From an uncultured Candidatus Competibacteraceae bacterium (GTDB lineage: Bacteria; Pseudomonadota; Gammaproteobacteria; Competibacterales; Competibacteraceae), in NCBI GenBank assembly GCA_937872125.1, contig CALMNY010000493.1:1-17066 (forward strand): a stretch of 17,066 bases of DNA, in the 5' to 3' direction. Below are positions 1 to 7,892 of the stretch, in pieces (position 1 is the first letter of the stretch; the number at the start of each line of letters is the position of its first letter). The translations under genes and the position numbers were made by a program. Under the pieces are notes generated by a model, which saw only the letters and a program-made list of their open reading frames with translations, did not search any database and was not told the origin of the DNA.

Positions 1-982
1 CGGTGATGTCCTGCAGGAACCCGTGCCAGAGAATGCTGCCGTCCGGCTCGCGCACCGGCATGGAATGGCCCTCTACCCAAATCTCTTCCCCGGTGTGCCG
101 CCGCCACCGGAATTCATCCCGCCAGGGGGTCAGGGTCCGGGCGGAAGCCGCGACGCTGGCCCGAACCTGATCGAGGTCGTCCGGGTGGATGATCGCCCAC
201 AGTGGAGCGGCGGATTCGGCCAGATCCTCAGGATGCAGGCCATAGAGATCGGCAAAAATCGGGCTGACGTAAGGGCAGCAGGTGCTGCCATCGGGCCGCA
301 GGCGGAAGGAAAAAATGCCGCCGGGCACCGTGGCGACGATTTTGGCGAAGCGGTCTCTTTCCTCGCGCAGTTCCTCCATCATTTTTCGGGAGGCCTGCTC
401 GCTGGCGCGGGCTGCTTCCTCAGCCCGTTTCCGCTCGGTGATGTCCATCGCCGCGAGGTGGCACCACCGATCCGCGCCGGAGAGTACGGCAACGCCTTCC
501 AGATGCAGATGGCAGAGCGCCCCGTCGTCGTGGGCGAGGGTGATTTCGCAGTGCTCCCGGGCGGTTCCCACCCACACTCGCTCCAAAAAGGCGTTGAACG
601 TGGGCCGGGTCTCCGCCGCGATGAAGACCCCCAATCGCCGATTGATCAGGCGGGCGCGTTCCAGCCCGAGCAGCGCCGCAGCGGCCAGATTCGCTTCCCG
701 GATCGTCCCGTCGTCGGTCACGGTCAGGTAGCCCACCGGCGCAAAGTCGTAGAGATCGGTATATTTTTCCAGGCTCCGCTCGAGTTGCTCGCGCAGATCC
801 AACAGGGCGTGGTTTTGCATTTCCAGCTCGACCTGGTGAACCTCGAGTTCATGGAGCAGGCGGTAGTTGTCCGCATCGCTCTGGCGGCGGCTGACAGCGA
901 CCCGTTGTTCCCGCAACCGCGCTTCCGCCTGCTCGCGAAGCGATTCGGTCGCGGTGGCGGGATGGTTGGGATCCGGCTTCAT
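1..982 (-). CDS. PAS-domain sensor protein, C-terminus beyond the left edge
   Basis: Reading the minus strand from the ATG at 982 gives an open frame of about 327 codons with no stop, so the protein continues outside the window. It begins with a charged, probably helical segment (about residues 10-70, rich in Arg, Glu, Gln). A first PAS-like region follows (about 72-185), containing YDFAPVGYLTVTDDGTIREA and ending in DITERKRAEE. After a short helical linker comes a second PAS/PAC region (about 205-327) with YVSPIFADLYG, IHPDDLDQV and, at the edge, WHGFLQDIT. PAS domains sense small ligands or redox state and commonly sit ahead of histidine kinase or diguanylate cyclase output domains; the output domain here is not visible. 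The start codon overlaps the stop of the upstream CheB-CheR fusion (TCAT on the plus strand, 979-982), which implies translational coupling and a shared pathway. No signal peptide or membrane segment is visible, so it is probably cytoplasmic. Confidence 0.85.
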   Translation of the reverse strand, partial: MKPDPNHPATATESLREQAEARLREQRVAVSRRQSDADNYRLLHELEVHQVELEMQNHALLDLREQLERSLEKYTDLYDFAPVGYLTVTDDGTIREANLAAAALLGLERARLINRRLGVFIAAETRPTFNAFLERVWVGTAREHCEITLAHDDGALCHLHLEGVAVLSGADRWCHLAAMDITERKRAEEAARASEQASRKMMEELREERDRFAKIVATVPGGIFSFRLRPDGSTCCPYVSPIFADLYGLHPEDLAESAAPLWAIIHPDDLDQVRASVAASARTLTPWRDEFRWRRHTGEEIWVEGHSMPVREPDGSILWHGFLQDIT

Positions 983-3714
983 GGCGCGCCCCCGCCGGGT
1001 TGATCCGGCCCCACCTCGGGTCTGGGTCTGGCCCGCTCGGCTTGCAACGCCGCCTGGGTAACCTCCTGTTCCTGGGTTTTATTCGCCAGTTGCGCTTCCA
1101 GTTCGTCGCGGGCCTGCCGCAGTTCCCCCTCCAGCAGTTTTTGGGTGGTGATGTCGAAAAACGTCATGACCACGCCATCAATCCGGTTATCCAGGGTGCG
1201 GTACGGCATGATGCGCGCGGTGAACCAGCGGCCATCCCGCGTCGTGACCGGCTTTTCCTTAAAGGCCAGCGTCTGCAACACCTCCGTCACATCTTCGGTC
1301 AGCGTCGGGTAGAGCAGGTCCGAGGCGATGTCGGTGATCGGCCGGCCCACGTCGCCCGGAATCAGTTTGATCAGCCGGGCCGCCGGGGTGGTAAAGCGCC
1401 GCACGTGGAGCGCCCCGTCCAGAAACAGGGTCGCGATGTCGGTGCTGTTGAGCAGATTCTTCATGTCGTTGTTGGCCCGCGACAACTCCTCGACCTTGGC
1501 CTGCAATTCGGCGTTGACCGTCTGCAATTCTTCGTTCAACGACTGCATCTCTTCCTTGGAAGTGGTCAGTTCCTCATTGGTGGATTGCAACTCCTCGTTG
1601 GTGGATTGCAACTCCTCGTTGGCGGACTTGAGTTCCTCCTGCGAGGTCTGCATCTCCTCGCGGGTAGTTTGCAAGGTTTCCCGCAACTGCTGGGCCTCCT
1701 CCTCCAGATGGGCGCTATCGGCGCTGACGTCCGGCTTGACCGCCTTGCCGCGCCGTTTGACCGTGGGGGGCGTCGGCACGTCGGCGAAGATCACCAGGAG
1801 CTTCCCGTACAACGCCGCCGGTTCCCGCAGCGCCCGAACAGTGAGGTCCACGATCCGGTAGTCGCCGTTGGTCCTGATCCGCAGGCCACGCCGAGTAATC
1901 GCCTGGGGCGGCGTTTGCAGGATGGCCCGCTGGCACAGACCCGGCAACTCGTCGCGCAAGCCGTCGCGGGCCATGGCGTACAGGTTCCAGTTGACCTGAC
2001 CGGCCGCCGGCTCCAGATACTGGCCGGTGCGCCCCTTGATGTAGAGGATATTGCCCTGCTCGTTGGTCAGCACCGCCGCCGGGCAAAACTCCCGCAGGAG
2101 AATGTCATCCACCAGGGTTTGCAGACTGGCTTCGGACTCGATGGCGCTGACCGCCGCTGGTTGTCTGTTGAGCGGCGGCAGGAAGGTGGCGGGAAACTCC
2201 ACCGGCTCCACCCGCGTCGCGGACTCCTTGCGCTGATAAAACCGCCCCTTGCCTTCCAGCGGGACAAACAGCCCGGACGCGCTGCCCACAGTCTCGGCGG
2301 AACCCAGAAACAGGACGCCGCCGGGATTCAGGCTATAGTGGAACAGGGGCAGCAGCTTCTTTTGCAGGTCCGAGGTCAAGTAGATCAACAGGTTGCGGCA
2401 GATCAGCAGATCGAGCTTGGTGAAGGGCGGATCCATGATGAGGTTCTGGGTCGCCAGCGTCACCATCTCCCGGATCTCCTTGCCGATCCGGTAGCCGCGT
2501 TCCTCCTGGATGAAAAACCGGCGCAACCGCTCGGGCGACACATCCGCCGCGATGTTCTCCGGGTAGACGCCCTGGCGGGCCTTGTCAATCGCGTCCCGAT
2601 CCAGATCGGTGGCGAAGATTTGCAGGGAAAATGGCCGGATGGGGCTGAGTTCCACCAGCGCCTCTTTGAACGCGATCCCCAGCGAATACGCCTCCTCGCC
2701 GGTAGAACAGCCCGCCGCCCACGCCCGCAACTGGCCTCCGTCGGGCCGGCTGGCCAGCAGCGCCGGCAGAATCTGTTCCCGCAGTTCCGCCCAGGCCGCC
2801 GGGTCGCGGAAAAAGCTGGTCACGCCGATCAGCAGTTCCTTGAACAGCAGATCCCGTTCCTGGGCATTCTCCTGCAAGTAGCGGACGTAATGGGCGATCC
2901 GGTCGATCTGGTGCAGGCCCATGCGCCGCTCGATGCGCCGGTACAGGGTGTTCTTCTTGTACAGGGAAAAGTCGTGGCCGGTATGCGTCCGCAGCAGGAT
3001 CACGATCTTGTCCAGCCCGCTCTGGTCCTTGTCGTTCAAGGCCGCCGGCGGTTGCGCGATGGAGGGCGCGTGGCCGAAGTAGGCGACCAACCGCTGATAC
3101 AACTCCTCCGGGGGCGCGACGATGTCGGCCAGTCCGGCGTCGATGGCGCTGCGTGGCATCCCGTCGAACTTGGCCGAGGTCGGCTCCTGCACCAGGGCGA
3201 GGCCAGCGATTTCCTTGATTGCCCGCAGGCCCAGCGTGCCATCGCTGCCCATCCCCGACAGGATGACGCCCACGCTCCGCTCGCGCTGGTCCTCGGCCAG
3301 GGAGCGGAAAAAGAAGTCAATCGGCAGCCGCAGGCCCCGGGGTGTCGCCGGTTCGAACAGATGCAGGGTGCCGCGCAGCAGCGATAAATCCTTGTTGGGG
3401 GGGATCACGTACACGCAGTTTGGCTGCACGGCCATGTGATCCTTGACCTGTTCGACCACCATCCCGGTGGCCCGCTGCAACAGTTCGGGCATGATGCCCC
3501 GGTGGGTGGGATCGAGGTGCTGGACGATGACGAAGGCCATTCCGCTATCCGCGGACACGTGGCGCAGGAACTGCTCCAGGGCTTCCAGACCGCCGGCGGA
3601 AGCGCCGATGCCGATGATGGGAAAGGCCTGGGGCGGGGCTGGAGGCAGCGTTTCCGACGGCGCAGGCGCGACGGGGTCTGGCTTCGGGTTGCTATCTTTA
3701 GCGGTTTTACGCAT
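979..3714 (-). CDS. CheB-CheR fusion with coiled coil and PAS domain
   Basis: The product is 911 aa if it starts at the ATG at 3714, which has AGGA 9 nt upstream. A TTG at 3786 would add 24 residues but has no ribosome site. After a Pro-rich leader (1-30), a CheB methylesterase domain (about 31-215) carries the expected Ser39 (GASAGG), His66 (QHLDPT) and Asp158 (GMGSDG). A CheR methyltransferase domain (about 232-495) has the SAM-binding AAGCSTGEE at 333-341, FATDLDRDAI and LLICRNLLIYL. A PAS-like region (about 530-645) follows, then a long coiled coil (about 665-755) of NEELQST-type heptads, and a second PAS domain (about 755-860). Classical CheB has an N-terminal receiver; none is present. 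CheB and CheR normally remove and add methyl groups on chemoreceptor glutamates, but no receptor or kinase gene is next to it, so the substrate is unknown. The stop overlaps the next gene's start. Confidence 0.95.
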   Translation of the reverse strand: MRKTAKDSNPKPDPVAPAPSETLPPAPPQAFPIIGIGASAGGLEALEQFLRHVSADSGMAFVIVQHLDPTHRGIMPELLQRATGMVVEQVKDHMAVQPNCVYVIPPNKDLSLLRGTLHLFEPATPRGLRLPIDFFFRSLAEDQRERSVGVILSGMGSDGTLGLRAIKEIAGLALVQEPTSAKFDGMPRSAIDAGLADIVAPPEELYQRLVAYFGHAPSIAQPPAALNDKDQSGLDKIVILLRTHTGHDFSLYKKNTLYRRIERRMGLHQIDRIAHYVRYLQENAQERDLLFKELLIGVTSFFRDPAAWAELREQILPALLASRPDGGQLRAWAAGCSTGEEAYSLGIAFKEALVELSPIRPFSLQIFATDLDRDAIDKARQGVYPENIAADVSPERLRRFFIQEERGYRIGKEIREMVTLATQNLIMDPPFTKLDLLICRNLLIYLTSDLQKKLLPLFHYSLNPGGVLFLGSAETVGSASGLFVPLEGKGRFYQRKESATRVEPVEFPATFLPPLNRQPAAVSAIESEASLQTLVDDILLREFCPAAVLTNEQGNILYIKGRTGQYLEPAAGQVNWNLYAMARDGLRDELPGLCQRAILQTPPQAITRRGLRIRTNGDYRIVDLTVRALREPAALYGKLLVIFADVPTPPTVKRRGKAVKPDVSADSAHLEEEAQQLRETLQTTREEMQTSQEELKSANEELQSTNEELQSTNEELTTSKEEMQSLNEELQTVNAELQAKVEELSRANNDMKNLLNSTDIATLFLDGALHVRRFTTPAARLIKLIPGDVGRPITDIASDLLYPTLTEDVTEVLQTLAFKEKPVTTRDGRWFTARIMPYRTLDNRIDGVVMTFFDITTQKLLEGELRQARDELEAQLANKTQEQEVTQAALQAERARPRPEVGPDQPGGGAP
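1579..1620 (-). repeat. Perfect 21-bp tandem duplication inside the coiled coil
   Basis: Two adjacent, identical 21-bp units (1579-1599 and 1600-1620) lie inside the CheB-CheR fusion. The period equals seven codons, so each unit encodes one heptad (NEELQST register). Diverged heptads continue on both sides (for example NEELTTSK, NEELQTVN). The exact identity, including third codon positions, points to a recent duplication that lengthened the coil by one heptad without breaking the frame. Confidence 0.85.
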
Positions 3715-3806
3715 GGAGTGGATTCCTGAAGCGAAGAGAGTCGGCCAAACCGTTGGCATCCTGGCATCGTCCAACCAGAGGCTCAATCATTCAAATATGA
3801 TACATC

Positions 3807-3846
3807 TAAATCGCTGCGACCGCTGGCGAATATCGCCGCCGATTTA
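3807..3846. promoter_or_regulatory. Nested inverted repeat in the divergent cheBR/gcvT gap
   Basis: TAAATCG at 3807-3813 is matched by its exact reverse complement CGATTTA at 3840-3846. Between them, GGCGA (3825-3829) and TCGCC (3833-3837) flank ATA. The outer and inner arms are asymmetrically spaced. The pair lies in the roughly 200-bp gap between divergently transcribed genes, where a shared operator would be expected. I do not recognise it as a known binding site, and no convincing -35/-10 pair for either gene is visible. The rest of the gap (3715-3914) holds only the leaders; a glycine riboswitch was looked for ahead of gcvT and not seen. Confidence 0.3.
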
Positions 3847-3914
3847 TAGGTGAGGTGTGCCAAGCACGGCATTTCGGGCTACCATGACGCATCCATCCCA
3901 CCGGGATTTTTCGC

Positions 3915-5003
3915 ATGGCTAAACGCACTCCTTTATATGCCCGCCACGCCGCCCTGGGGGCGAAGCTGGTGGATTTCGGCGGCTGGGATATGCCGCTGCA
4001 TTACGGCTCGCAGCTCGATGAACATCACCAGGTGCGCCGCGCCTCCGGCCTGTTCGACGTGTCGCACATGACCATCGTGGACTTCGCCGAACCCGCGCCG
4101 ACCCGCGCGCTGTTGCGCTACCTGCTGGCCAACGACGTCGCTCGCCTCTACCCTGGCAAGGCGCTGTACACCTGTATGTTGAACCAAGCCGGCGGCGTCA
4201 TTGACGATCTGATCGTCTACGACCGGGGCGAGATCGGCTACCGCCTGGTGCTGAACGCCGCTACCCGTGATAAAGATCTGGCCTGGATCACACCCATCGC
4301 CGAGCGTTTCGGCGCGGCCTGGCGCGAACGCGACGATCTGGCGATGCTGGCGGTGCAGGGGCCGGAGGCGCTGGCGAAACTGGAAGCCGTCCTCGGTGTG
4401 GATACCGTCGCCGCGATCCGCGCGCTTAAGCCGTTTCACGCGCTGGAAGCTAATGGCCTGTTCATCGCCCGCACCGGCTACACCGGCGAGGATGGCGTGG
4501 AAATCATGCCACCCGCCGCCCAAACCGCCGATCTCTGGGACCGGATTCTTGCCGCCGGCGTCGCCCCCTGCGGGCTGGGCGCCCGCGACACCTTGCGGCT
4601 GGAAGCCGGCATGAACCTGTACGGCAGCGACATGGACGAAACCACCACGCCGCTGGTCTCCGGACTGAGCTGGACCGTGGCCTGGGAACCGGCGGACCGC
4701 GATTTTATCGGTCGCGCCGCGCTGGAACGGCAACGGGCCGCCGGCGTACCGCAAACCTTCGTCGGCCTGGTGTTGGAGGAGCGCGGTGTGTTGCGCGGCC
4801 ACCAGCACGTCTACGCCGGCGACCGCGAAATCGGCCAGATCACCAGCGGCACGTTCTCGCCGACGTTGAACCGCGCCATCGCGCTCGCGCGGGTCGAGGC
4901 CGGCGGCGGCGACCGTTGCCAGGTGGACATTCGCGGCAAGCGGTTGCCGGCGCGGGTGGTGAAACCGCCCTTTGTCCGCCATGGCCGCGCCCTGATCGCC
5001 TGA
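3915..5003 (+). CDS. gcvT: Aminomethyltransferase, glycine cleavage T-protein
   Basis: The 362-residue product matches the family's usual length (E. coli GcvT is 364). T-protein takes the aminomethyl group carried by lipoylated GcvH, releases ammonia and transfers the one-carbon unit to tetrahydrofolate, making 5,10-methylene-THF. Visible hallmarks are the N-terminal LVDFGGWDMPLHYGSQLDEH, the FDVSHM segment, YTCMLNQAGGVIDDLIVY, the folate-domain segment ARTGYTGEDGVEI, and LGARDTLRLEAGMNLYG before the C-terminal barrel. It is the first gene of the gcv cluster; gcvH starts 33 nt after its stop. The ATG at 3915 has a weak GGGA about 8 nt upstream, and the start agrees with the family N-terminus (MAKRTPLYARH). 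The protein is cytoplasmic. Confidence 0.97.
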   Translation: MAKRTPLYARHAALGAKLVDFGGWDMPLHYGSQLDEHHQVRRASGLFDVSHMTIVDFAEPAPTRALLRYLLANDVARLYPGKALYTCMLNQAGGVIDDLIVYDRGEIGYRLVLNAATRDKDLAWITPIAERFGAAWRERDDLAMLAVQGPEALAKLEAVLGVDTVAAIRALKPFHALEANGLFIARTGYTGEDGVEIMPPAAQTADLWDRILAAGVAPCGLGARDTLRLEAGMNLYGSDMDETTTPLVSGLSWTVAWEPADRDFIGRAALERQRAAGVPQTFVGLVLEERGVLRGHQHVYAGDREIGQITSGTFSPTLNRAIALARVEAGGGDRCQVDIRGKRLPARVVKPPFVRHGRALIA

Positions 5004-5036
5004 ACCCAATTGCCAAACTGTTTTGAGGAAACGAGC

Positions 5037-5468
5037 ATGAGCAGCATCATTCCCGCCGAACTGCGTTACACCGAATCCCATGAATGGGTGCGCGCCAACG
5101 ACGACGGCACCGTCACCGTGGGCATCACCGACCACGCCCAGCACCTGCTCGGCGATCTGGTGTTCGTAGAAATCCCGGAAGTAGGCCGGACCGTGACCGC
5201 CGCCGAAAGCTGTGCGGTGGTCGAATCGGTCAAGGCCGCCTCGGATGTCTATAGCCCGCTGGACGGCGCTATCGTGGAAGTGAACGAGGCGCTGGCGGAT
5301 AAACCGGAACTCATCAACGAGGACCCCTACGGCGAGGGCTGGATTTTCCGGCTCAAGACCACCGCCGCGCTGGAGGGGTTGCTGGACGCCAAGGCGTATG
5401 AGGCGATCGCTATCGCCGAGGACGAGGATGACGAAGGCTCGCTGGCCAATCCCAAGCTGGCCGACTGA
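5037..5468 (+). CDS. gcvH: Glycine cleavage H-protein, lipoyl carrier
   Basis: The product is 143 aa from the ATG at 5037, which has GAGGAA at 5025-5030. A TTG at 5010 is open in frame but lacks such a site. GcvH carries the lipoyl arm that accepts the aminomethyl group from P-protein and presents it to T-protein. The lipoyl domain is complete: YTESHEWV near the N-terminus, [22 protein letters not shown], and the lipoylation site [14 protein letters not shown] with Lys66. E. coli GcvH ends soon after the AYEA segment (129 aa). Here about 15 extra residues follow, including the acidic run EDEDDEG and ending in ANPKLAD. Whether this tail matters is unknown. It lies between gcvT and gcvPA in one transcriptional direction. 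Confidence 0.96.
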   Translation: MSSIIPAELRYTESHEWVRANDDGTVTVGITDHAQHLLGDLVFVEIPEVGRTVTAAESCAVVESVKAASDVYSPLDGAIVEVNEALADKPELINEDPYGEGWIFRLKTTAALEGLLDAKAYEAIAIAEDEDDEGSLANPKLAD

Positions 5469-5485
5469 TCGGGGGCGCGTCGCTC

Positions 5486-6841
5486 ATGCCGTTTATTCCC
5501 CATACTCCGGCCGATGTCCAGGCGATGCTGGCCGCGATTGGCGCACCGAACCTGGAGGCGCTGTTCGACGAAATTCCTCCGGTGCTGCGCATCGGCGAAC
5601 TGCCGGCTCTGCCGGAGGCGCTGAACGAATTGCAGGTCAGCCGGCTGCTGGACACGCGGGCGGCGGCCATGCCCCGTCCGCTCTGTTTCCTGGGCGCGGG
5701 CGCCTACGAGCACCACATCCCGGCGGCGGTCTGGGAGATCGTCGGGCGCGGCGAGTTCTACAGCGCCTACACGCCCTATCAGCCGGAAGCCAGTCAGGGC
5801 ACGCTGCAAGTACTCTATGAATACCAGAGCATGATGGCTGGCCTGACCGCCATGGACGTGTCCAATGCCTCGCTGTATGACGGCGCTTCGGCGCTGGCTG
5901 AGGCGGTATTGATGGCGGTGCGGGCCAACCGCAAATCCAAATCCAAACGGATTCTCATGCCGCGCGCCCTGCATCCGCTGTATCGGCGCACTGTCCATGC
6001 CATCGTCCACAATCAGGGCATCGAGCTGGTGGAACTGCCCTACGATCCGGTCGGCGGCCATACGCCGGTCGAGGCGCTGGCGACGTATGCCGGGCAGGAT
6101 TTCGCGGCGCTCGCGATCCCGCAGCCCAATTTCTTTGGGACGCTGGAGGACGTGGACGCGCTGACCGACTGGGCGCACCGGCAAAATCTGCTGGCCATTG
6201 CCGTGGTCAATCCCACGGCGCTGGCGGTGCTCAAACCGCCGGGCGAATGGGGCGGAACCGGCGCGGACATCGTCTGCGGCGAAGGCCAGCCGCTGGGATC
6301 GCCGTTGAGTTCCGGCGGGCCGTATTTCGGATTCCTGTGCTGCCGGCAAGAACTGGTGCGGCAGATGCCGGGCCGGCTGGTGGGCCGCACCGTGGACCTG
6401 GACGGCAAGCCCGGTTTCACCCTGACGCTTCAGGCCCGTGAACAGCACATTCGCCGCTCCAAGGCCACCTCCAACATCTGCACCAATCAGGGCCTGATGG
6501 TGACCGCCGCCACGCTGTACCTGGCGCTGCTGGGTCCAAAGGGGCTGGAACAGGTCGCCGCCGCCTGCCACGCCAACACGCGGGCGCTGGTGGAGCGGTT
6601 GACCCAGATTCCGGGCGTGAGCCGGGCGTTCAACCGCCCGGTGTTCCACGAGGCGGTGTTGAAGCTGCCGCGCCCGGCGGGCGAGGTGCTGGACGGACTG
6701 CTGGCGCACGGCATTCTCGGCGGCTTCGATCTGAGCGGCGACTATCCCGAACTGGGCCACGCGCTGCTGGTCTGCGCCACCGAAACCCGGGATGAGGCGG
6801 ATTTGCAACGGTATGCCGAGGCGCTGGCGGAGGTGGTTTGA
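5486..6841 (+). CDS. gcvPA: Glycine dehydrogenase (decarboxylating) subunit 1
   Basis: The 451-aa product corresponds to the N-terminal half of the full-length P-protein, in the two-subunit form. Together with GcvPB it decarboxylates glycine and loads the aminomethyl group onto GcvH. Recognisable segments are the [19 protein letters not shown] start, [61 protein letters not shown] and [12 protein letters not shown]. The fold is a PLP type-I aminotransferase fold, but the PLP-binding lysine is in the partner subunit. The gene starts 17 nt after gcvH, with a G-run about 10 nt upstream of the ATG as a poor ribosome site, so coupling to gcvH is plausible. Its partner gene gcvPB is over 1 kb downstream rather than adjacent. 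Confidence 0.96.
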   Translation: MPFIPHTPADVQAMLAAIGAPNLEALFDEIPPVLRIGELPALPEALNELQVSRLLDTRAAAMPRPLCFLGAGAYEHHIPAAVWEIVGRGEFYSAYTPYQPEASQGTLQVLYEYQSMMAGLTAMDVSNASLYDGASALAEAVLMAVRANRKSKSKRILMPRALHPLYRRTVHAIVHNQGIELVELPYDPVGGHTPVEALATYAGQDFAALAIPQPNFFGTLEDVDALTDWAHRQNLLAIAVVNPTALAVLKPPGEWGGTGADIVCGEGQPLGSPLSSGGPYFGFLCCRQELVRQMPGRLVGRTVDLDGKPGFTLTLQAREQHIRRSKATSNICTNQGLMVTAATLYLALLGPKGLEQVAAACHANTRALVERLTQIPGVSRAFNRPVFHEAVLKLPRPAGEVLDGLLAHGILGGFDLSGDYPELGHALLVCATETRDEADLQRYAEALAEVV

Positions 6842-6847
6842 ACACCC

Positions 6848-6876
6848 GGATTGTTGACAACCCAACAATCCATTTT
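6848..6876 (+). terminator. Hairpin after gcvPA, possible intrinsic terminator
   Basis: GGATTGTTG (6848-6856) and CAACAATCC (6863-6871) form a perfect 9-bp stem with a 6-nt loop, followed by ATTTTG. The stem is only moderately GC-rich and the T-run is short, so termination may be partial. It begins 6 nt after the gcvPA stop and separates the first three gcv genes from tpx. A perfect -35 hexamer TTGACA (6854-6859) lies inside the hairpin, but I see no matching -10 at the usual distance. Confidence 0.55.
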
Positions 6877-6912
6877 GCTGCTACCCCCTTTGTTCACTGA
6901 AGGAGATTGTAC

Positions 6913-7413
6913 ATGGCAACCCTGACTTTCAAAGGCAACCCGATCAACACCAATGGCGATCTGCCTGCCATCGGCGAAACCGCTCCCGATTTCAAACTGG
7001 TCACCGCTGAGTTGAAAGACATCACTCTGGCCGATTTCGCCGGCAAGAAAAAACTGCTGAACATCGTGCCCAGCCTCGACACCTCGGTATGCGCGCTGTC
7101 TACCCGCAAGTTCAACGAGCACGCCAAGGCCCACCCCGACACCGTGATCCTGGTCATTTCCGCCGATCTGCCATTCGCTCAGAAACGGTTCTGCGGCAGC
7201 GAAGGGCTGAGCAACGTCGTCACCCTGTCGATGATGCGCTCGCGCAAGTTCGCCAAGGATTACGGCGTGCTGCTGGAAGACGGACCACTGGCCGGCCTCA
7301 CCGCTCGCGCCGTGGTCGTGCTGGATGCCAACGACCAGGTGCGCCATGTCGAACTGGTGCCCGAAATCGCCCAGGAACCGAACTACGAAGCGGCGCTGGC
7401 GGCGTTAAAGTAA
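6913..7413 (+). CDS. tpx: Thiol peroxidase (Tpx-type peroxiredoxin)
   Basis: This is an atypical 2-Cys peroxiredoxin of 166 aa (E. coli Tpx is 168) that reduces alkyl hydroperoxides and hydrogen peroxide using thioredoxin. The peroxidatic site [17 protein letters not shown] has Cys60 with Thr57 three residues before it. The resolving Cys94 is in [16 protein letters not shown]. The N-terminal [22 protein letters not shown] is typical. The ATG at 6913 is preceded by AAGGAG (6900-6905); a TTG two codons earlier is less likely. The gene lies between gcvPA and gcvPB, an unusual place. Flanking hairpins at 6848 and 7425 suggest it may be its own transcription unit. I see no obvious OxyR-type site. 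Confidence 0.96.
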   Translation: MATLTFKGNPINTNGDLPAIGETAPDFKLVTAELKDITLADFAGKKKLLNIVPSLDTSVCALSTRKFNEHAKAHPDTVILVISADLPFAQKRFCGSEGLSNVVTLSMMRSRKFAKDYGVLLEDGPLAGLTARAVVVLDANDQVRHVELVPEIAQEPNYEAALAALK

Positions 7414-7424
7414 GGTGGAAATTC

Positions 7425-7448
7425 GGGACACGACACCGGTCGTGTCCC
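7425..7448. promoter_or_regulatory. Perfect 10-bp-stem hairpin between tpx and hicB
   Basis: GGGACACGAC (7425-7434) and its exact reverse complement GTCGTGTCCC (7439-7448) enclose the 4-nt loop ACCG. It lies 12 nt after the tpx stop and 37 nt before the hicB start. There is no T-run on the plus-strand side (GTCATCC follows), so it is a poor intrinsic terminator. It could protect the tpx mRNA end, or serve as an operator for the DNA-binding antitoxin, since HicB-type proteins repress their own promoters through inverted repeats. The structure is certain; its role is inferred. Confidence 0.6.
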
Positions 7449-7485
7449 GTCATCCGCAACGGAATGTATCCATGTGAGGTCAATG

Positions 7486-7689
7486 ATGAAACTGGCTGTG
7501 ATCGTGCATAAAGCCGAAGAAGGTGGCTATTGGGCCGAAGTGCCAGCTATTCCAGGGTGCGCTACTCAGGGCGACACTTTTGAAGAGTTGCTGGGTAATC
7601 TTTACGAAGCTGTAGAAGGTTGCCTTTCGGTGAATTTACAAGACATCCCGGTATCCGCCAATGATCGCCTGATGGAGATCGCCGTTTGA
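7486..7689 (+). CDS. hicB: HicB-family antitoxin
   Basis: The 67-aa product has the HicB partial RNase H-like fold signature: MKLAVIVHKAEEGGYWAEV, then PAIPGCATQGDTFEELLGNL, then a helix (YEAVEGCLSV). HicB binds and blocks HicA and often represses the operon. It is short, and no separate C-terminal DNA-binding domain is visible, so autorepression is uncertain. The start at 7486 is favoured because GAGGT at 7476-7480 is 5 nt away; 7483 (ATG) and 7474 (GTG) are alternatives. The gene overlaps the downstream toxin gene. Base composition looks more AT-rich than the gcv genes around it, which fits a later insertion. Antitoxin-first order is the reverse of E. coli hicAB. Confidence 0.85.
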   Translation: MKLAVIVHKAEEGGYWAEVPAIPGCATQGDTFEELLGNLYEAVEGCLSVNLQDIPVSANDRLMEIAV

Positions 7690-7892
7690 AATCCATCTCC
7701 GGCAAGGACTTTGTCAAACTGCTTGAGAAACAGGGCTGGCAATTGATGCGCGTTAATGGTAGCCACCACATTTATATGAAATCGGGTTACCGCGAACGCA
7801 TCTCGGTACCGGTTCACGGCCATCAGAATTTGAAGACTGGCCTGCTCAAGCATTTCATGGAAGTCGCTGGTATTGATGAATCAGAACTTTAA
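7686..7892 (+). CDS. hicA: HicA-family mRNA interferase toxin
   Basis: The 68-aa product has the HicA double-stranded-RNA-binding-like fold. It starts SGKDFVKLLEKQGWQLMRV, carries the active-site motif NGSHHIY with the conserved His (His27/His28), and continues SVPVHGHQNLKTGLLKHFM with GIDESEL at the end. HicA toxins cleave mRNA when free of HicB. The start is a TTG at 7686 that overlaps the hicB stop (TTTGA), so translation is probably coupled to the antitoxin. No in-frame ATG gives a full domain. The stop is 45 nt before gcvPB, so transcription from the pair could run into gcvPB. The toxin looks intact, with no frameshift or missing motif. Confidence 0.88.
   Translation: MKSISGKDFVKLLEKQGWQLMRVNGSHHIYMKSGYRERISVPVHGHQNLKTGLLKHFMEVAGIDESEL

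Noticed and set aside
1000..3387. Very long open frame (795 codons) on the plus strand across the CheB-CheR gene
   Set aside because: It is antisense to a gene with full domain motifs. Its translation is rich in Arg, Gln, Gly and Leu with no recognisable domain, as expected opposite a GC-rich coding frame.
3787..3914. Possible glycine riboswitch ahead of gcvT
   Set aside because: Glycine riboswitches often precede gcv operons, but I could not find the conserved core or tandem aptamer pattern in this short leader.
3933..5144. Open frame of 403 codons on the minus strand opposite gcvT
   Set aside because: It is the antisense shadow of a confident gene, with no domain signature.
6854..6859. 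TTGACA as a tpx promoter -35 box
   Set aside because: The hexamer is perfect, but no acceptable -10 occurs at 16-18 nt and it lies inside a hairpin, so I do not call a promoter.
5327..6868. Open frame of 513 codons on the minus strand opposite gcvPA
   Set aside because: It is antisense to a confident gene and shows no motifs.
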